This document shows positions 1-11,760 of a stretch of 64,000 nt of DNA, in pieces. Position 1 is the stretch's first letter; the number at the start of each line of letters is the position of its first letter. The notes below the pieces were generated by a model. The model was not told the origin of the DNA, did not search any database, and worked only from the letters and a program-made list of their open reading frames with translations. The stretch is from Sceloporus undulatus (Eukaryota; Chordata; Lepidosauria; Squamata; Phrynosomatidae). The stretch lies in NCBI RefSeq assembly GCF_019175285.1, contig NC_056523.1:125770306-125834305 (forward strand), written 5' to 3'. Position numbers and translations under genes: made by a program.

Positions 1-367
1 GCCTCCTTCTCTTGGAGATGATGCGAGTCCCTTCTCAGCTGCCTCGCCAGGATTTGACCCAGAGCCAGGAGGGAGCCAAGCTGGCAGGGCTCAGTGCCAA
101 GGCGAGAGGAGGGGCGAAGGGGGGTTGGCTCCGGAGGGCTGGTCGCAAAAATTAAGGGGGGGGGGGGGGTTCCACGATGCTTGCCCGGGGGGAAAGGGGG
201 CAAGCAGGTTCAGCCTCAGCCAATCGCATTTGTACCCTTAGAGTGTTCACACGTGACGCTGTACACGTGTCGATGCTGCCTGCAAGCTCGTTTAGATCTC
301 TCTGTGCGTGTGCCTACTTTTACCTTTGGCGTTCCACACGTGTTCCCAGCGCCTGCACACTTATTTC
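1..367. other. GC-rich unassigned segment with a G-run
   Basis: GC-rich sequence with a run of about 14 Gs near 157-170. Short open frames overlap here in several phases but show no family motif or splice pattern. It could be the edge of a CpG-rich region belonging to a gene outside the window. No gene can be supported. Confidence 0.3.
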
Positions 368-552
368 GATGCACTGCAGGAACAATCCACTTGACGCCGC
401 TTTCACTGCCACGGGATGCTGGGATTTGGAGTCAGTTATGGCCTCCACAGAGGAGGATAATGTTCCAATGAGTGCAAGTCCCCGAACTTCCACAGCGGAG
501 CCCCTGGAGTGGACGCGGTGTCAAGCCGCGTTTTCCTGCAGTGCGGATGCAG
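368..552. mobile_element. Foldback MITE (hAT-type), degenerate
   Basis: The left part contains GATGCACTGCAGGAAC, CCACTTGACGCCGCTTT and the phrase GATGCTGGGATTTG. The right part reads as the reverse complement: GGTGTCAAGCCGCG then CCTGCAGTGCGGATGC. This is the arrangement of the palindromic MITE seen in better form at 3274-3487. Non-autonomous, with no coding capacity. Confidence 0.65.
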
Positions 553-780
553 CCTATCGCCCCATCCTGTGATAGCAATTAATACTATTCATATCTGTGC
601 AGAAAATCTGAAGCAGAGGAGGAGGGAAGCCGGAGGAAGAAAGTTAAAGGCGTAAGTTAAGCCAGAGGATAGCATTTGTCTCTAGCAGAAAACGAACAAA
701 GACCTGAGGAATTATGGAGGAAGGTCAGGGGGAAGTGCCAAGGCTGCATTATGCTGAACATCAAAAAAGAAAAGAAGAAA

Positions 781-1075
781 GAAAGAAGAGTGAATACAAC
801 CATGAAGATCTACAAGAATTCATCCTACACAAGGAGAAAAAGTGAAATAGCAGAGAGACTGAATAGCAGAACCCATACCTTGGTTCAAGTATTCATCAGA
901 ATGAAGACTGCAGTCAAGATATCAGAAGCGACTAGGAATGGAAAATGGAAAGGGCAGCTCTGAAAGGGCTGGATAAAATCATAAAATTAAAGACACAACT
1001 CTGAACAGGAAGTTAGGATGGTCCAAGCATATACTCCCCATGTACGATGAGACCGATAGCATTGAAAGACCAAAA
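781..1075 (+). mobile_element. LINE-like fragment (RTE/Bov-B type?)
   Basis: A plus-strand frame reads SEIAERLNSRTHTLVQVF then RMKTAVKISE, followed in other frames by an LNRK..MVQA-like stretch. It resembles part of an RTE/Bov-B-type reverse transcriptase as I recall it. The reading is frameshifted and partial, so the family assignment is tentative. The A-rich sequence just upstream (760-800) has no assigned role. Confidence 0.4.
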
Positions 1076-2234
1076 ACAAAGGGTGCTAAATAAGCTTTAT
1101 CTATATTGTTTAAAAGGGTACAAACAATGTATGTAACAAAAGATACAAGCCAAAATATATACAAAGGATACAAAATAAACCATAGTAAGAATGGCAAGCA
1201 CAGTATCAAAACAGCAAATAACCCAAACTAGATTGAGCAAAAATAAACAACAAAAAGAAGGCTAAGAATAGAGTGAGTAAAAGAGGGAAAGACTCACAAC
1301 TAAACTAGCATAATAAAGGCTCAAAAGTTGATTAGAGCTATACATACCCAGCTGAAGATTATGTGTATTCTCAGTAGCTCACCATTAACCCTATAATGTC
1401 ATTAAACCTATAATGACTCAAGTGTAGATTTATTTCTATTTCAACAGATAGTAAAAAAATGCTGATAAGAAGAAAGAACAACTCATTTGAGAGGTGGTTG
1501 CTGGAGAGAGTGCTGAGGATCCCATGGACAGCCAAGACTTAGGAATGCCCCTTCACCTCATGACCACTTATTGCACCATGAAAAAGGCAGGGTTGAAGAG
1601 TTTTTTCTTTAGAAGAGCTAGATGAGTAATAAAAAAAAAAAACAAACCACCTGTCTCATTTCTTTTCCGCTACACTAATACTTTCAGTGAGAAGCATAGT
1701 TACTCTGCAGGACTGATTTTCTTTTCAAAAACTTCAGGTCTGATTAAGCCCACTATCATGACAAAAACTGAGTACGTAGAATTTACTTTTCATTATGATA
1801 ATGGAAACCCCATTTTAAGAAAAACACATGCTTGTTGTACTTCCCCCTTTGAAACTTGTTTTCAACCAGTTTGTGTCTGGGTATGTGATTAAAGAAAGAA
1901 AAGATGATCTTCATTCTTCCCTTCTGCGGTTATTTAACTATTCATGGTTAACTCAAGCCTCTCTACCTAAGAATCTAAAAAATCTGTTTTCTCTACCCAA
2001 TTCTCCTCATTTCACAAAACCAAAAATATGTTTCTTCCCAAGGTTAACATATCTAGCATTAAAGTATCACTCATTATCTTTCTATAATCATATCAAGTAT
2101 TAAGACATTGCATCATATTAAACATATTACTTTTTCCCATCTTTACTAATTAGCTATCTTAGTAGCATAACTATATAATACTATAATGCAAATAGTCTTG
2201 TAATACTTTGAGATAACTGTGAAAAAGTTATAGC
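1076..2234. other. AT-rich unassigned intergenic DNA
   Basis: AT-rich DNA with an A-run near 1629-1642. I see no exon, RNA gene or recognisable repeat. Confidence 0.4.
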
Positions 2235-2512
2235 ATAAGCTTTTGTGGACTTACAATACATCTACTTCATCAGAGGCAAGTATATTGTGCCAACTTCTTT
2301 CTCTCAGTCTCAAAGGTGATACAAGATCACTTTGCAAACTGAAGCAGTCTAGTACAGTTGCCTCTTTGAAAATTATTCCAAAGGAAATTATGATTAAGAA
2401 TTCCTTATGCTATGCTGCAAAAATCTTTCTCTGAATTAGTCTCAAAGTTGCTACAACAAGACCCTTGCATCTTATATTCCAGACTAACATGAGCATGTTT
2501 CCATTAATAGTA
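2235..2512. mobile_element. Rearranged Penelope pLTR-type fragments
   Basis: AGCTTTTGTGGACTTACAAT and CTACTTCATCAGAGGCAAG match the forward repeat seen at 17530-17640. GCCAACTTCTTTCTCTCAGT and CAAAGGTGATACAAGATCAC match its reverse complement, so the copy is rearranged or head-to-head. A second CAAAGTTGCTACAACAAGAC piece follows near 2445. The family is inferred from linkage to Penelope-type coding sequence at 15.4-17.1 kb. Confidence 0.5.
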
Positions 2513-3265
2513 TATTTCTAATTAGACTAGAGGTTTATTACATGTAATAAAGATCACTAAAATCCTCTTTAAAATCATATCCTCATCCAAATCTCTTTTA
2601 TTCTGTAACCAGATTTCTTAAACCTGCTTTCATCCAGCACTATCCCTTCAGTTTCATTTTAAATGTAATTTGAGCCTTTCTTTCCAACTGTACAAACTAT
2701 TGTTCCCCCCTCATACAAACATTCTCAACCCCAGAAAACCTGTGACAGGTTTACTTAAGAGTCGCTGCCAGTGAGAGCAACACACAGCTAGAGCCTGGGG
2801 AATGTTATTTTATGAAAGACCACTCCCAGAATCCTTCAGTCAGCTCTGAAAAATGCTTGTGTATTATTATTATATTATTATTATTATTATTATTATTATT
2901 TTTCTTGTCTCCTGGCTGGCAAGGTATTCCCATTGCATATTATGAAGCTTAAAAAAACAGAAATGGTGGGGATAAGCCCAAAAAGTACTGCTTTGTACCA
3001 CTCATGGTTAAACAATAGCATTTGCTATCAACAAGATATAGTTTAACCACCTGCTTCCGTGGCTTTAAATGAGGAAATTTGACAAATTCATGTAGCATAA
3101 ATGTATCATATTACTAATTTTGTAGTAGATATCTGTTACTACAACATAAGGGTATATAGTACAGCTGTGAACACAATTGCTGGCTGGGGAACATGAGTTG
3201 GAGGCTCTTTTGCTTTCATATACTGCTTAGGGGCTCCCTGTATTCTTCTGATCCAACCATTGTGT
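2513..3265. other. Unassigned DNA with an (ATT)n tract
   Basis: An ATT microsatellite lies at about 2857-2900. The remainder (2513-2856 and 2901-3265) is AT-rich with no recognisable gene or repeat. Confidence 0.4.
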
Positions 3266-3273
3266 AAACAGAG

Positions 3274-3487
3274 GCTCCATCTACACTGCAGAATTAATGC
3301 AGTTTGACACCACTTTTATTGCCATAGCTCAGTGTATAGGAATTTGGGGATCTGTATGGTTTTAGATATTTGGCTTCTCTGTCAGAGAGCTCTGGTGCCC
3401 TAAAAAAATACAAAATACCAGGATTCCATATGATAGAACCATGACAGTTCAGTGGCATCAAAATGAATTAATTCTGCAGTGTGGAGC
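3274..3487. mobile_element. Complete foldback hAT-type MITE, 8-bp TSD
   Basis: The element starts GCTCCATCTACACTGCAG and ends CTGCAGTGTGGAGC, with inner arms (TGACACCACTTTTATTGCC versus a diverged inverse) folding back on each other. It is flanked by AAACAGAG (3266-3273) and AAACAGAA (3488-3495), an 8-bp target duplication with one difference. An 8-bp duplication is the usual hAT length. It is 214 bp long and non-coding. Confidence 0.75.
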
Positions 3488-3495
3488 AAACAGAA

Positions 3496-4028
3496 TGTTG
3501 GGCTAGATTGGTCTTTGCTTGGGTCCAGAGGGAATTTCCTAGATTCATCTCCCCGGTGCTTTTTGATAATGAAGTTTCTGGGATATGCCTGTTGGTTTCA
3601 GGTTAAATCCAAAACCCAGAGTATGGGGAGTGGATCACAGTGGCCATTGTCCACGTGAAATTTGAACTAAAATCCAGAGCCAATCCTAAATGAAGGGGAA
3701 GGAGAGTCATTCGAATCCAAGGCCATTCACGTGATGAATTATCACAGTGAAGAATGAAATTTTAGTCATTCCTGAGTAAAGCAGAGTAAGTGCACATTAA
3801 ATTACCACACCAGTAACATACCATGCAGATTTACCATGCGATTGAGCACTTGAGCATGCTCAGTGGGGGTCTGAAACACATCGTGAACCTTTGTACTTCC
3901 AAGTTGAAGAGGGGGCACTTCCTGGTTCCACTTTCTGGAATGCTAGCCTCACGTGAATGATGGCTTCATGTTTCTTCCTCCATTCTATTTTCCTATCCCT
4001 GGCAGCCAAATCCAATGGGTCCTCCGTG
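3496..4028. other. Unassigned DNA
   Basis: No gene or clear repeat recognised. Short frames run into the adjoining minisatellite and are discounted. Confidence 0.35.
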
Positions 4029-4275
4029 TCAGAGCCCCCATCCATTTCAGCCACATCTACTTATCCTCTGTGTCAGAGCCACATCCATTTCAACCACATC
4101 TAATCTATCTCCTGCTTCCTCACCATTTCAGCCATTACATCTATCCTCCTGTCAGAGCCCACATCCATTTCAACCACATCTACATCTATCCTCCTGTCAT
4201 CCTTTCATCATCATTCAGCCACTTATACATCTATCCTCCCTTCAGAGCCACATCCATTTCAACCACATCTACACT
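4029..4275 (+). repeat. Minisatellite, about 44-bp unit, six copies
   Basis: Units begin near 4029, 4073, 4117, 4152, 4197 and 4242, giving steps of 44, 44, 35, 45 and 45 bp. The shared core is TCAGAGCCACATCCATTTCA followed by ACCACATCTA and a pyrimidine-rich end. Open frames over the array are by-products of the repetition. Confidence 0.8.
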
Positions 4276-4454
4276 TTCTTCATTGCAAAATATATCGTGT
4301 AGAAGCTGCAGGTTACTTGGAAAGAATCCTTTGGATTGGAAGGGACTCATTTTGGAGAGACTGCAGAAATGATCCAGTTTCTCCTCAGCTCCTTAAAGTA
4401 CCACCTCCGCAATCCATCCACCCTCCTTCCCTTTTTAACAGTTGCCTTCTCTTA

Positions 4455-4586
4455 GGTTGCATCCACACTGGGGAAATTAATCTGGTTTGACTCCACTGTA
4501 ACTGCTGGCTCAGTGCTATGGAATTCTGGGAACTGTAGTGTTGTGAGCATTGAGCCTTCTCTGCCAGAGAGCTCTGGGGCTCAGCA
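4455..4586. mobile_element. Half copy of the foldback hAT-type MITE
   Basis: It begins GGTTGCATCCACACTGGGG and continues TTTGACTCCACTGTAACTGC, GCTATGGAATTCTGGGAACT and CCAGAGAGCTCTGGGG. This matches the left arm of the 3274-3487 element. The right arm is absent. Confidence 0.65.
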
Positions 4587-4866
4587 ACAATAACTATTAT
4601 TATTTACTATTATTATTTTGCAGTGCCTTGTTTCCTTTGGATACTATGCTCTCAGCCTTGAGGAGAGGCAACGAAATAATTGTTTTATATTAAATAAATA
4701 TTTATATAATAATAATAATAATAATATAATAATAATAATAATATAATATTTCTTCCTTCCCTCCCTCGATGGAGGAGGGTGCCTAGTTTCTCCTTTGGGT
4801 ACCCTGCCTTGAGCCTTGAGGAGAGGTAGGAAGTAAATTATTATTTATTATTATTATTATTAAAAA
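4587..4866 (+). mobile_element. Two tandem LINE 3' tails with (ATT)n ends
   Basis: Two stretches share a phrase of the form CTCAGCCTTGAGGAGAGGCA / TTGAGCCTTGAGGAGAGGTA and each is followed by an AAT/ATT array (ends near 4750 and 4866). L2/CR1-type elements of lizards end this way. Only the tails remain. Confidence 0.5.
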
Positions 4867-4894
4867 ATATTATGCAGTCTTGTTCTTGAGAGGA

Positions 4895-5235
4895 GTACCG
4901 GAAGAAAATGGAGCAAAATTGCAGCACCGCATCATGGTAAATTGCCACCTTGGAGGTTTGGGGGTGTACAAGGCCAGAAACAAAGTTGCATTCCACACCA
5001 GACAATTCAGATTAATCAAAGTGGGCTTGGAAACAATTTTTTTTAATTCGCTTGTTACCGAATTCACAAAAATCAGGAGTCACTTTGGACTGACTTTGGA
5101 TCTGGCTCGGAAGTACTCCCCATAGAAAGCAATCACATGTGATAATCCATCCCGTTTTAACATGAATTTGCATGGTTGGACCAGGAGTGACTCCGGATTG
5201 GAGCTGCAAAACCCGTCGTCTAATAAGGGCCAGTC
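4895..5235 (+). mobile_element. Non-autonomous DNA transposon fragment
   Basis: Shares the phrase GGAAGAAAATGGAGCAAAAT..CATCATGG with 14040-14090 and ends in CCCGTCGTCTAATAAGGGCC, akin to the terminus at 14380-14396. The stretch AACATGAATTTGCATGGTTG is repeated in related form at 6931-6950. Superfamily not established. Confidence 0.5.
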
Positions 5236-5959
5236 TTTTTTTCCCCTTCTTTTTTTAATGACCAAGGAATTGTATTGATGATGACAGTTCTGTGCCAGAA
5301 TCAGTGCAGACCTGCCTTTCAAAAAGTATACCCAATATCTATCACAAACTTTAACATTGGTTATTACATTTGCTGCTCCACCTATTTTAAGAAGTGATGG
5401 CTCGTCCTCTCCCTAAAAGAACCTGTTTTGTTTTTAAAAGGTTTTGTCCTTCACTACTCACTTCTTGGGCATGTGCTCTCTCAGGCCTCTTAACTAAGTA
5501 ATAAAAGAACATTACTCTTTTCCCAGATCTCTAGTTTTATGAATGGGTAATGAATTTACAACATCCAGTGATTGCTTCCTGGAAGAAGCATCTTTTCTCC
5601 CATTAACACTTCTGAAGGGCAAGAATGGCTGAACTTCCTGATATAAAAATGTCCAAGTGTTCTTTTATTTAAGACAATTTCTCAAAGAACTGGGTGTCTC
5701 ATCTCCTTTGAGTTCTGGTCGATATCATCTCTTTCTTCACTTGCTAATAGGCACTGCATTCTCCTCATCCCTATGATCTATTTGGAAGAGCTTTTCATAG
5801 GCCCCTCAGTAGCAATACCATGGTGACACACTCTAGCATAAAGACCTCAATAAGCAGAGAGGCACCATAGACAGAAAAAAAGTACAGTGAGAAAATGGCA
5901 TACTTACAATGAAGCATAGTATTTCCAGTTTCTACAATTTTTGTGAAAGTTGGTCCTTG
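5236..5959. other. Unassigned DNA
   Basis: No recognisable gene or repeat. Frames are short and stop-rich. Confidence 0.4.
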
Positions 5960-6200
5960 ATAGAAAATCAACTAATTTGAAATGTGGTGCTGGAGAAGAG
6001 TTCTATAGATACCATGAACTTCCAGAAAGACCAATAAATAGTTCCTAGAGCAAGTCAAGACTGAACTCTCCCTAGAAGCCAAGATAGTCATGTGTTTGGA
6101 GTGGGACAGATAACTGAGACTGTCATACTTGGACATATCATGAGAAGGCATGAATCACTAGAAGAGACAAGGCTGCTCAGACTGAAAGGAAAAAGCAGCT
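5960..6200 (+). mobile_element. RTE/Bov-B LINE fragment
   Basis: Frames on the plus strand resemble the C-terminal region of Bov-B/RTE reverse transcriptase: a WCWRRVL-like stretch (CGAGEEF), then ILGHIMRRHESLEETRLLRL, matching the family's YFGHIMRRHDSLEKTIML phrase. The frame is interrupted, so this is a decayed 3' fragment. Confidence 0.7.
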
Positions 6201-6724
6201 TACCTTACCTCTGTTTTTTTTTTCCCCCCAATTTGCAGGGAGAACCTGCTGACCACACCACCAGCTCCCACAGTGGCTCGAACACCCACAGGCAATCTGC
6301 ACCACTCCCCTTCATCTGCAGGGACAAACCCGCCAAAACGGTGCATTCATGGGTACAAGCTATGCCACACCATTATTTTTTTCCTGTCCCACCCCAAGCA
6401 CATGCACATATGCACACAGACATGCCACCAATCACCACTCTCATCCCAATCCCCTGTCAGCTCATTTGAAGCCTCAAGCCATATGACCAGCAAGCACAAG
6501 CACTCAAGCACAAGCAATCAACTGCTCATACAGCATATCGCCCAGTGATACATTGACACAGAAAAGTCATGGAGGCCACCCTATACATGCCCCCTTTAGC
6601 CCCTTTCTTCATAGCCACCTGTTGGACCAGCCAGTTTGTTAATATTATTATTAAATCATTGTATTGTTGGTGACCTGCTCCTTCATCCCAATCCTGGCCA
6701 CAGTGTCCCCCTACAACCTATCCC
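6201..6724. other. Unassigned DNA
   Basis: C-rich in part. The overlapping frames here lack family motifs. Nothing could be identified. Confidence 0.35.
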
Positions 6725-7065
6725 CATTGAGCCCCATTGAGCATGCGCAAAAGTGCCGATTCGAATCATTGAACCCTCAAAGTATGTTCCGGTGTGGTAA
6801 TACAATGTGCACTCACTACGCTTTGCTTGAATCTGCATCACGTGACTTGTCTGGAATCAAACTGACTCCGCTTCCCCCTCGATTCAGAAGGGCAATGGAA
6901 AGACAACCAGGTGTGGTAAAACATCATGTTTTAACGTGAATTTGCATTGCTAGACACGAGTGACTCCAGATCTGGTGTGAAAAAACATCACATTTCGCGT
7001 TGCTAGAACAGGAGTGACTGTGGATCTGAGGTGCAAACCCCCCATGTCTGACAAGGCCCTTTCAT
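6725..7065 (+). mobile_element. Non-autonomous DNA transposon fragment
   Basis: Contains ATTGAGCATGCGCAAAAGTG, TTTTAACGTGAATTTGCATT and a right end GTCTGACAAGGCCC. These resemble the element at 4895-5235 and the inverted copies at 10.8 and 14.4 kb. The copy is diverged and partly rearranged. Confidence 0.45.
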
Positions 7066-7902
7066 TCATAGCATCATGATAAGTTGAAGTTGAAGGCAGT
7101 TAACAACAACAGCACAGCAATGAAGATGGATAAGAGGGTGTTTGTGTGGGAAGAGGAAAAATAGTATAGTCCCTTTTCTACTACCCATCCTCTTTCTGTC
7201 TTTCTAGACTGTCTTTATATTGCTGCTTTTATCCTCTTCTCCACAGATTTCATTGATATCCAAAGTTTCAAAGTAAATACCAAATGATAGTTGAAGCAAC
7301 TTTCATTGTTTAGTGCTCCATTAATGACCAGGAATAGATTGGTCCCCTCTTGTCTATTGTTTTCAGATGTTTGGCACCATTTCAAATAAGAGTAGGCAAC
7401 AAGTTGCCTGTGGATCTCACACAGCTCCCACTTGCCAATTATTAACCAGATCTGGTAAAGGTATTTTGGTTTTACAATAATGTATTTTATAATATTATAT
7501 GAATTGTTAATCGTGCTCTGCATAACACACAAAGTATTGTACTTATTGATTTGAGTTTTTGCTTTTATCTCAGATTTTTCCAAACTCAGCACATAAATGG
7601 TAGTTGTGTGTGTTCTTTACCAGTAGCTATTGTATTCTTCTTGCTTGGTCACACCCTTTTGACCTCTGATGTTGCAGCTCGACCACATGTATCCCAGTTT
7701 TTATCTGTGAAATGTTGATGTGATGTTATGTGATTAAAATTTTTAGTGTTGATATTGATGCTGATGGTGCTCTTCCTACACCTCCTAGTAATCAAAAGAG
7801 CATACATCAGGATGAGCCTAAGAGATTTTGCTGCTTGAGATATAAAACAATGTAACCTGTCTCTTCATGTTCCATGTACAAAAGCGCACTGGATTGCTAG
7901 GT
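7066..7902. other. Unassigned DNA
   Basis: No exon, RNA gene or recognised repeat. The longest minus-strand frame here (125 codons) has no recognisable domain. Confidence 0.4.
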
Positions 7903-8270
7903 AATAATAATAATATAATTTATTTATATGCCGCCCAATCACTGGGAATCCGGGCGGCTTACAACAGAGGGGATAATAGACAGTTCCCTGCACTCAGGCT
8001 TAAATCTTTCTTCAGCCCTCGTGATGGAATGATACCCTCCATCTAATCTGAAATCAGGCAGGCTTAGGGCAGGCTGCCTGCTATATGACTGTCTCCTTGT
8101 GGCCAGTTGCCACCATCTGCTGGCTGAGGCAACCAACACTTCACTAGAGCTGGCCCTGCTTTTCTTCCTTAAAATAACCCTATGGATTGGATTAGTCTGC
8201 AAGATGACTGACTGGTCTGCCCAGTAAGCTTGGTAGTCCAAAACCTTTACTGCCCAAAGGAAGGACAACT
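7903..8270 (-). mobile_element. Retroposon with an L2-type 3' tail
   Basis: Read on the minus strand it ends in GTAAGCCGCCCGGATTCCCA, then GGGCGGCATATAAATAAATT and an ATT array, as in the L2 copy at 63.4 kb. The upstream 250 bp is not coding. It may be the body of a SINE that borrows an L2 tail, or a rearranged L2 end. Confidence 0.55.
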
Positions 8271-10803
8271 CTGTGTCTCCCTTTGCATATATAGAAGCTG
8301 ATCCCTTTAGAAACCAAAATGTAGTTAAAACATTGATGAAAGGAAAATATCCTCCCCCACATAGGAAGACAGCAGACTAATTAAAGGACACAAATAAACC
8401 ATGTGGCACATAGAGACCTGTCCTGCAACACCTCCCACCCCTCCAAACCTCACTGGGGTAGCTGAAACCTAGGCAGCTGCCTCATTCTGCTAAATTGGGA
8501 TAGCTGACTTTGCCCCTTGACACTGTCCAGCACTTTAATGACTACAGCAGAATGGATCACTAGTACCTCACTAAATTAAAGTTTAACCTTTCTACTTGTC
8601 TGATGTCAGCTTCTCTAGAGAGTAAATTAACTCTCAGTCCTGAAAGACATGGGTCGTTGTGCCTGCTGATTATTTCAGTTCAACTTTTTTTACCACTGGT
8701 CTGCTCTCTCTTTATGTTTTGATAAATGGCACCTATCATGCTGCTGAACATAGCCGCATCTGTTCCTCTTGCATCATGGAATAAAACATTCAACAAATTG
8801 ACATGAATTTGCTTCTCTCTCTTTGCCAAAGGGCCTAGACAAATATATTCTCACTCTGCATAGGAACAAAGTGCTCCCATTGCTTATTGTGGTGTCTATA
8901 ATGATACGACATTGTGGGAGTTGCTCACAAAGGGATGAAAATAATAACAGGTCATTTGTACAGGTTTTTGAGATACTTCCATGTTTATAGCATACAGGGC
9001 ATTGATTCAAGCACTTGTGAAGAACAAACAGTCCAGCCTAAGAAGATCTAGCAGGGTTTTATTTTTCCTTATCAATGCTGCTTTACTGGTAGAAAGGATG
9101 TTGATGTATATGTGTCCACTTACTTGGCACCTGTGGTGTGCAAAGCAATTTGCAGATAGTTAAAATAGGGGTACAGTATTACAATATGCAATCTAATTTG
9201 ATTCTGGAAAGTGAACAATGAAAGGCAGGGAAGTGAAAGTAGGTGAAAACATGGGAAGAAATGGGTTATTTTCCCAATTGCATGTAATTAAGGCTAAATG
9301 AGACATGACATCTTTGGCCCCTGCATTTATGACTTTTAAAGATAAATAAATAGCATGGTGGAGGGGAGCTCAGTTAGCACTACGGTACAGAATTTGTTTT
9401 GCCCTGTTTACAGGAAAATATTTCAGAAAGGGGGCAGAACTGCCAAAAGAAAAGTAACATATCTGTGAGAACTATTCTAGCTTTGTTCCTACTGGCGTTG
9501 GGAGTTTTTCACATAGAACATTCAAAAATATACTCATGTCCATGCTCTTGAGGGGATTCTGGGACTTCTGTTAAAAAGAAAAACTTTTTGAAGTTTGGGC
9601 TATTCATTCTTCTGCTTCAGGATTCTACTACTTCATTCTCCCCAATTCTGTTATTCTTTCTGAAGATGACTGTTTTGCTAAATCGCCTATAATGCTGAGA
9701 TCACCATTAGTGCTCTATGAGGTACGTCCATCATGGTCATCACCAGTTGAGAGGGAGGAACTCTTCTTTTCTTTTTTAATATATATTAAAGATAATAAGA
9801 TCAACATAAGGAATATTTTATCATATTCCTTAGTTTTAGAGAAAGAGCAAAGTAATTATGCAGAAAATCTTCACAGGATAACAAATAAAACAGATTTACG
9901 GCTAGATACAGATTTCAAGAAGCCTGTAAGGAGAAGAACACATCTTTTTCTGTGGTCCTACTCTGCATTCAACAGCCTTTTAAATATGTAGTACAAACAC
10001 GATCTGAATATTATCAATTCAGTCATAGCATAAGTATCACATTTAGCAAACACTCTTTTTGGCCAAAAGACCACCTGAAGTCTTCTTGTGATGAACACAA
10101 AAGCTCTCCAGTGAAGGGCTAATCTCTTATTCAGGTCCCTGTGAAGAATGGACACCATCCTAATTAGTCAAACAATTGTATCCCTATTTGCCACTGAGGC
10201 AGTCAAGAAAGAAAGAAAGAAAGAAAGACTGTCGTTGGCCTGGAAGAGCATTTACTGTAGTTGCTGTTAATTAATTTATCTGAAGATTAATGATCAGGGA
10301 TGCAGCTCTACATGCATTCACAGAGGCAGATTTTTGCAAAGTCCTCCCCTCCCTTTAATCATGGAGTCTAACAGAAGAAGTGTGGCAACCTTAATAGGGC
10401 TCAGTTTTGAGAGTGTAGTTCTCACAGACTACTGTGCAGCAGGAAGAGGAAAGAAACCATTGCTGCAACTCAACATCTGTATAGTATATTGGGTTTGTTA
10501 CCCAAATACAAGGTTGGCCCAGTATATTTACCTATGTTTCAATGCATGGTAGCAATAATCAGTGAATTTAATTTGGCACAGGAGGTAGAAATTTGCCCAA
10601 GCACTGGTACCCATTCCTGCTAATAAAATAACAAATAAAATAATGACCTGTCTGCTGTGTTTTCGTAACATTCAGAACTCTGCTGCCTGAGGCAGGCATT
10701 TCACCCTTTTTGGTAGGACTGGCTGTGTAGCAACACCGCAGTGGAAGCAAGTCATCTGGTGGTGTTGCATTGTGATTCAAAGGAGACTGCCATTTAGCAA
10801 ACT
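8271..10803. other. Unassigned intergenic DNA
   Basis: About 2.5 kb without recognisable gene or repeat apart from a short (GAAA)n tract near 10206-10228. Open frames are short. Confidence 0.4.
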
Positions 10804-11120
10804 GAGGCATTTATCAGACGGAGTCTCTTCCGCGGGGAACTGGGGCTTTTGCGTACTGGGCGATTCGAATTCACATGCTAATGTGAATGTACTTTCATAC
10901 CTGGGAGTCCTTCCACATTGGCGGGTTTCAAATTGCCCGATGCGCATTCGCGCGAAGTGCGTTGAGTGCAGAATGTTTTACCAAACCGGACCTTAACATG
11001 CGGATTGGCCGATTCATATCGGCCACCTCACGCATGCTCAGTGGTGCTCTGCATGGGTCGCAACCTTAAACGCTTCCAGGGTGAAAAGGGAGGTCACGTC
11101 CTTTTCCTGTTTTTCGTGCC
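10804..11120 (+). mobile_element. DNA transposon copy, left member of an inverted pair
   Basis: Starts GAGGCATTTATCAGACGGAG and runs through GGGGCTTTTGCGTACTGGGC and GTACTTTCATACCTGGGA. The first 103 bp match the reverse complement of 14294-14396 with about 12 differences. CpG content is high compared with neighbouring DNA. It could be a separate copy or one terminus of a 3.6-kb element. Confidence 0.6.
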
Positions 11121-11269
11121 TCACATGACAGCCCAGTAAACAGCTGGAGAGCAAGCTCATGCACGTCAACAATGCAATACAACGTGTCCATTACTGTTTC
11201 CTCTCTACTTTCCTGCTTGGTTTTAATGTAACAATTACCTTCACTTGCAGCAAATTAGCAATGCCCGGT

Positions 11270-11760
11270 TCTGTGTGAGTGTGTGTATGTATGTATATGA
11301 ACATAGGCATGGAAATATATATATGTTTTGCTCTAGGTGTGTGTGTGTGTGTGTGTGTGTACACACACACACACACACACATATATATGGAGATATATAT
11401 GATTACATTAGCTCTAGGTGTGTGAGTGTCTGTGTGTAAGAGTGTGTGTGTATGCACACATATGAAAATTATATACACACATAGAAGTACATATGCTCTG
11501 TGTGTGGGTGTGTTTGTATGTATTTATATATGCGCACATATATATGTACATGTTGGCTGTTTGCATGTCAGTATACACACACACATATGCATATGCATAT
11601 ATATGTAGTGTGTTTGTATGTATTTATATATGCGCACATATATATGTACATGTTGGCTGTTTGCGTGTCAGTATACACACACACATATGCATATGCATAT
11701 ATATGTAGTTTCATGTGCTCTGTTTGTGGGTTTGCATATATATATGTATGCATATGTATG
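11270..11760. repeat. TG/CA/TA microsatellite with a 100-bp tandem duplication
   Basis: Alternating TG, CA and TA tracts throughout. 11511-11610 and 11611-11710 are two copies of a 100-bp unit that contains TGCGCACATATATATGTACA and CATGTTGGCTGTTTGC, almost identical. Frames across this segment are low-complexity and discounted. Confidence 0.85.

Noticed and set aside
4029-4275. CRISPR-like spacing of repeats
   Set aside because: Units are contiguous and degenerate with no unique spacers. The window is vertebrate nuclear DNA.
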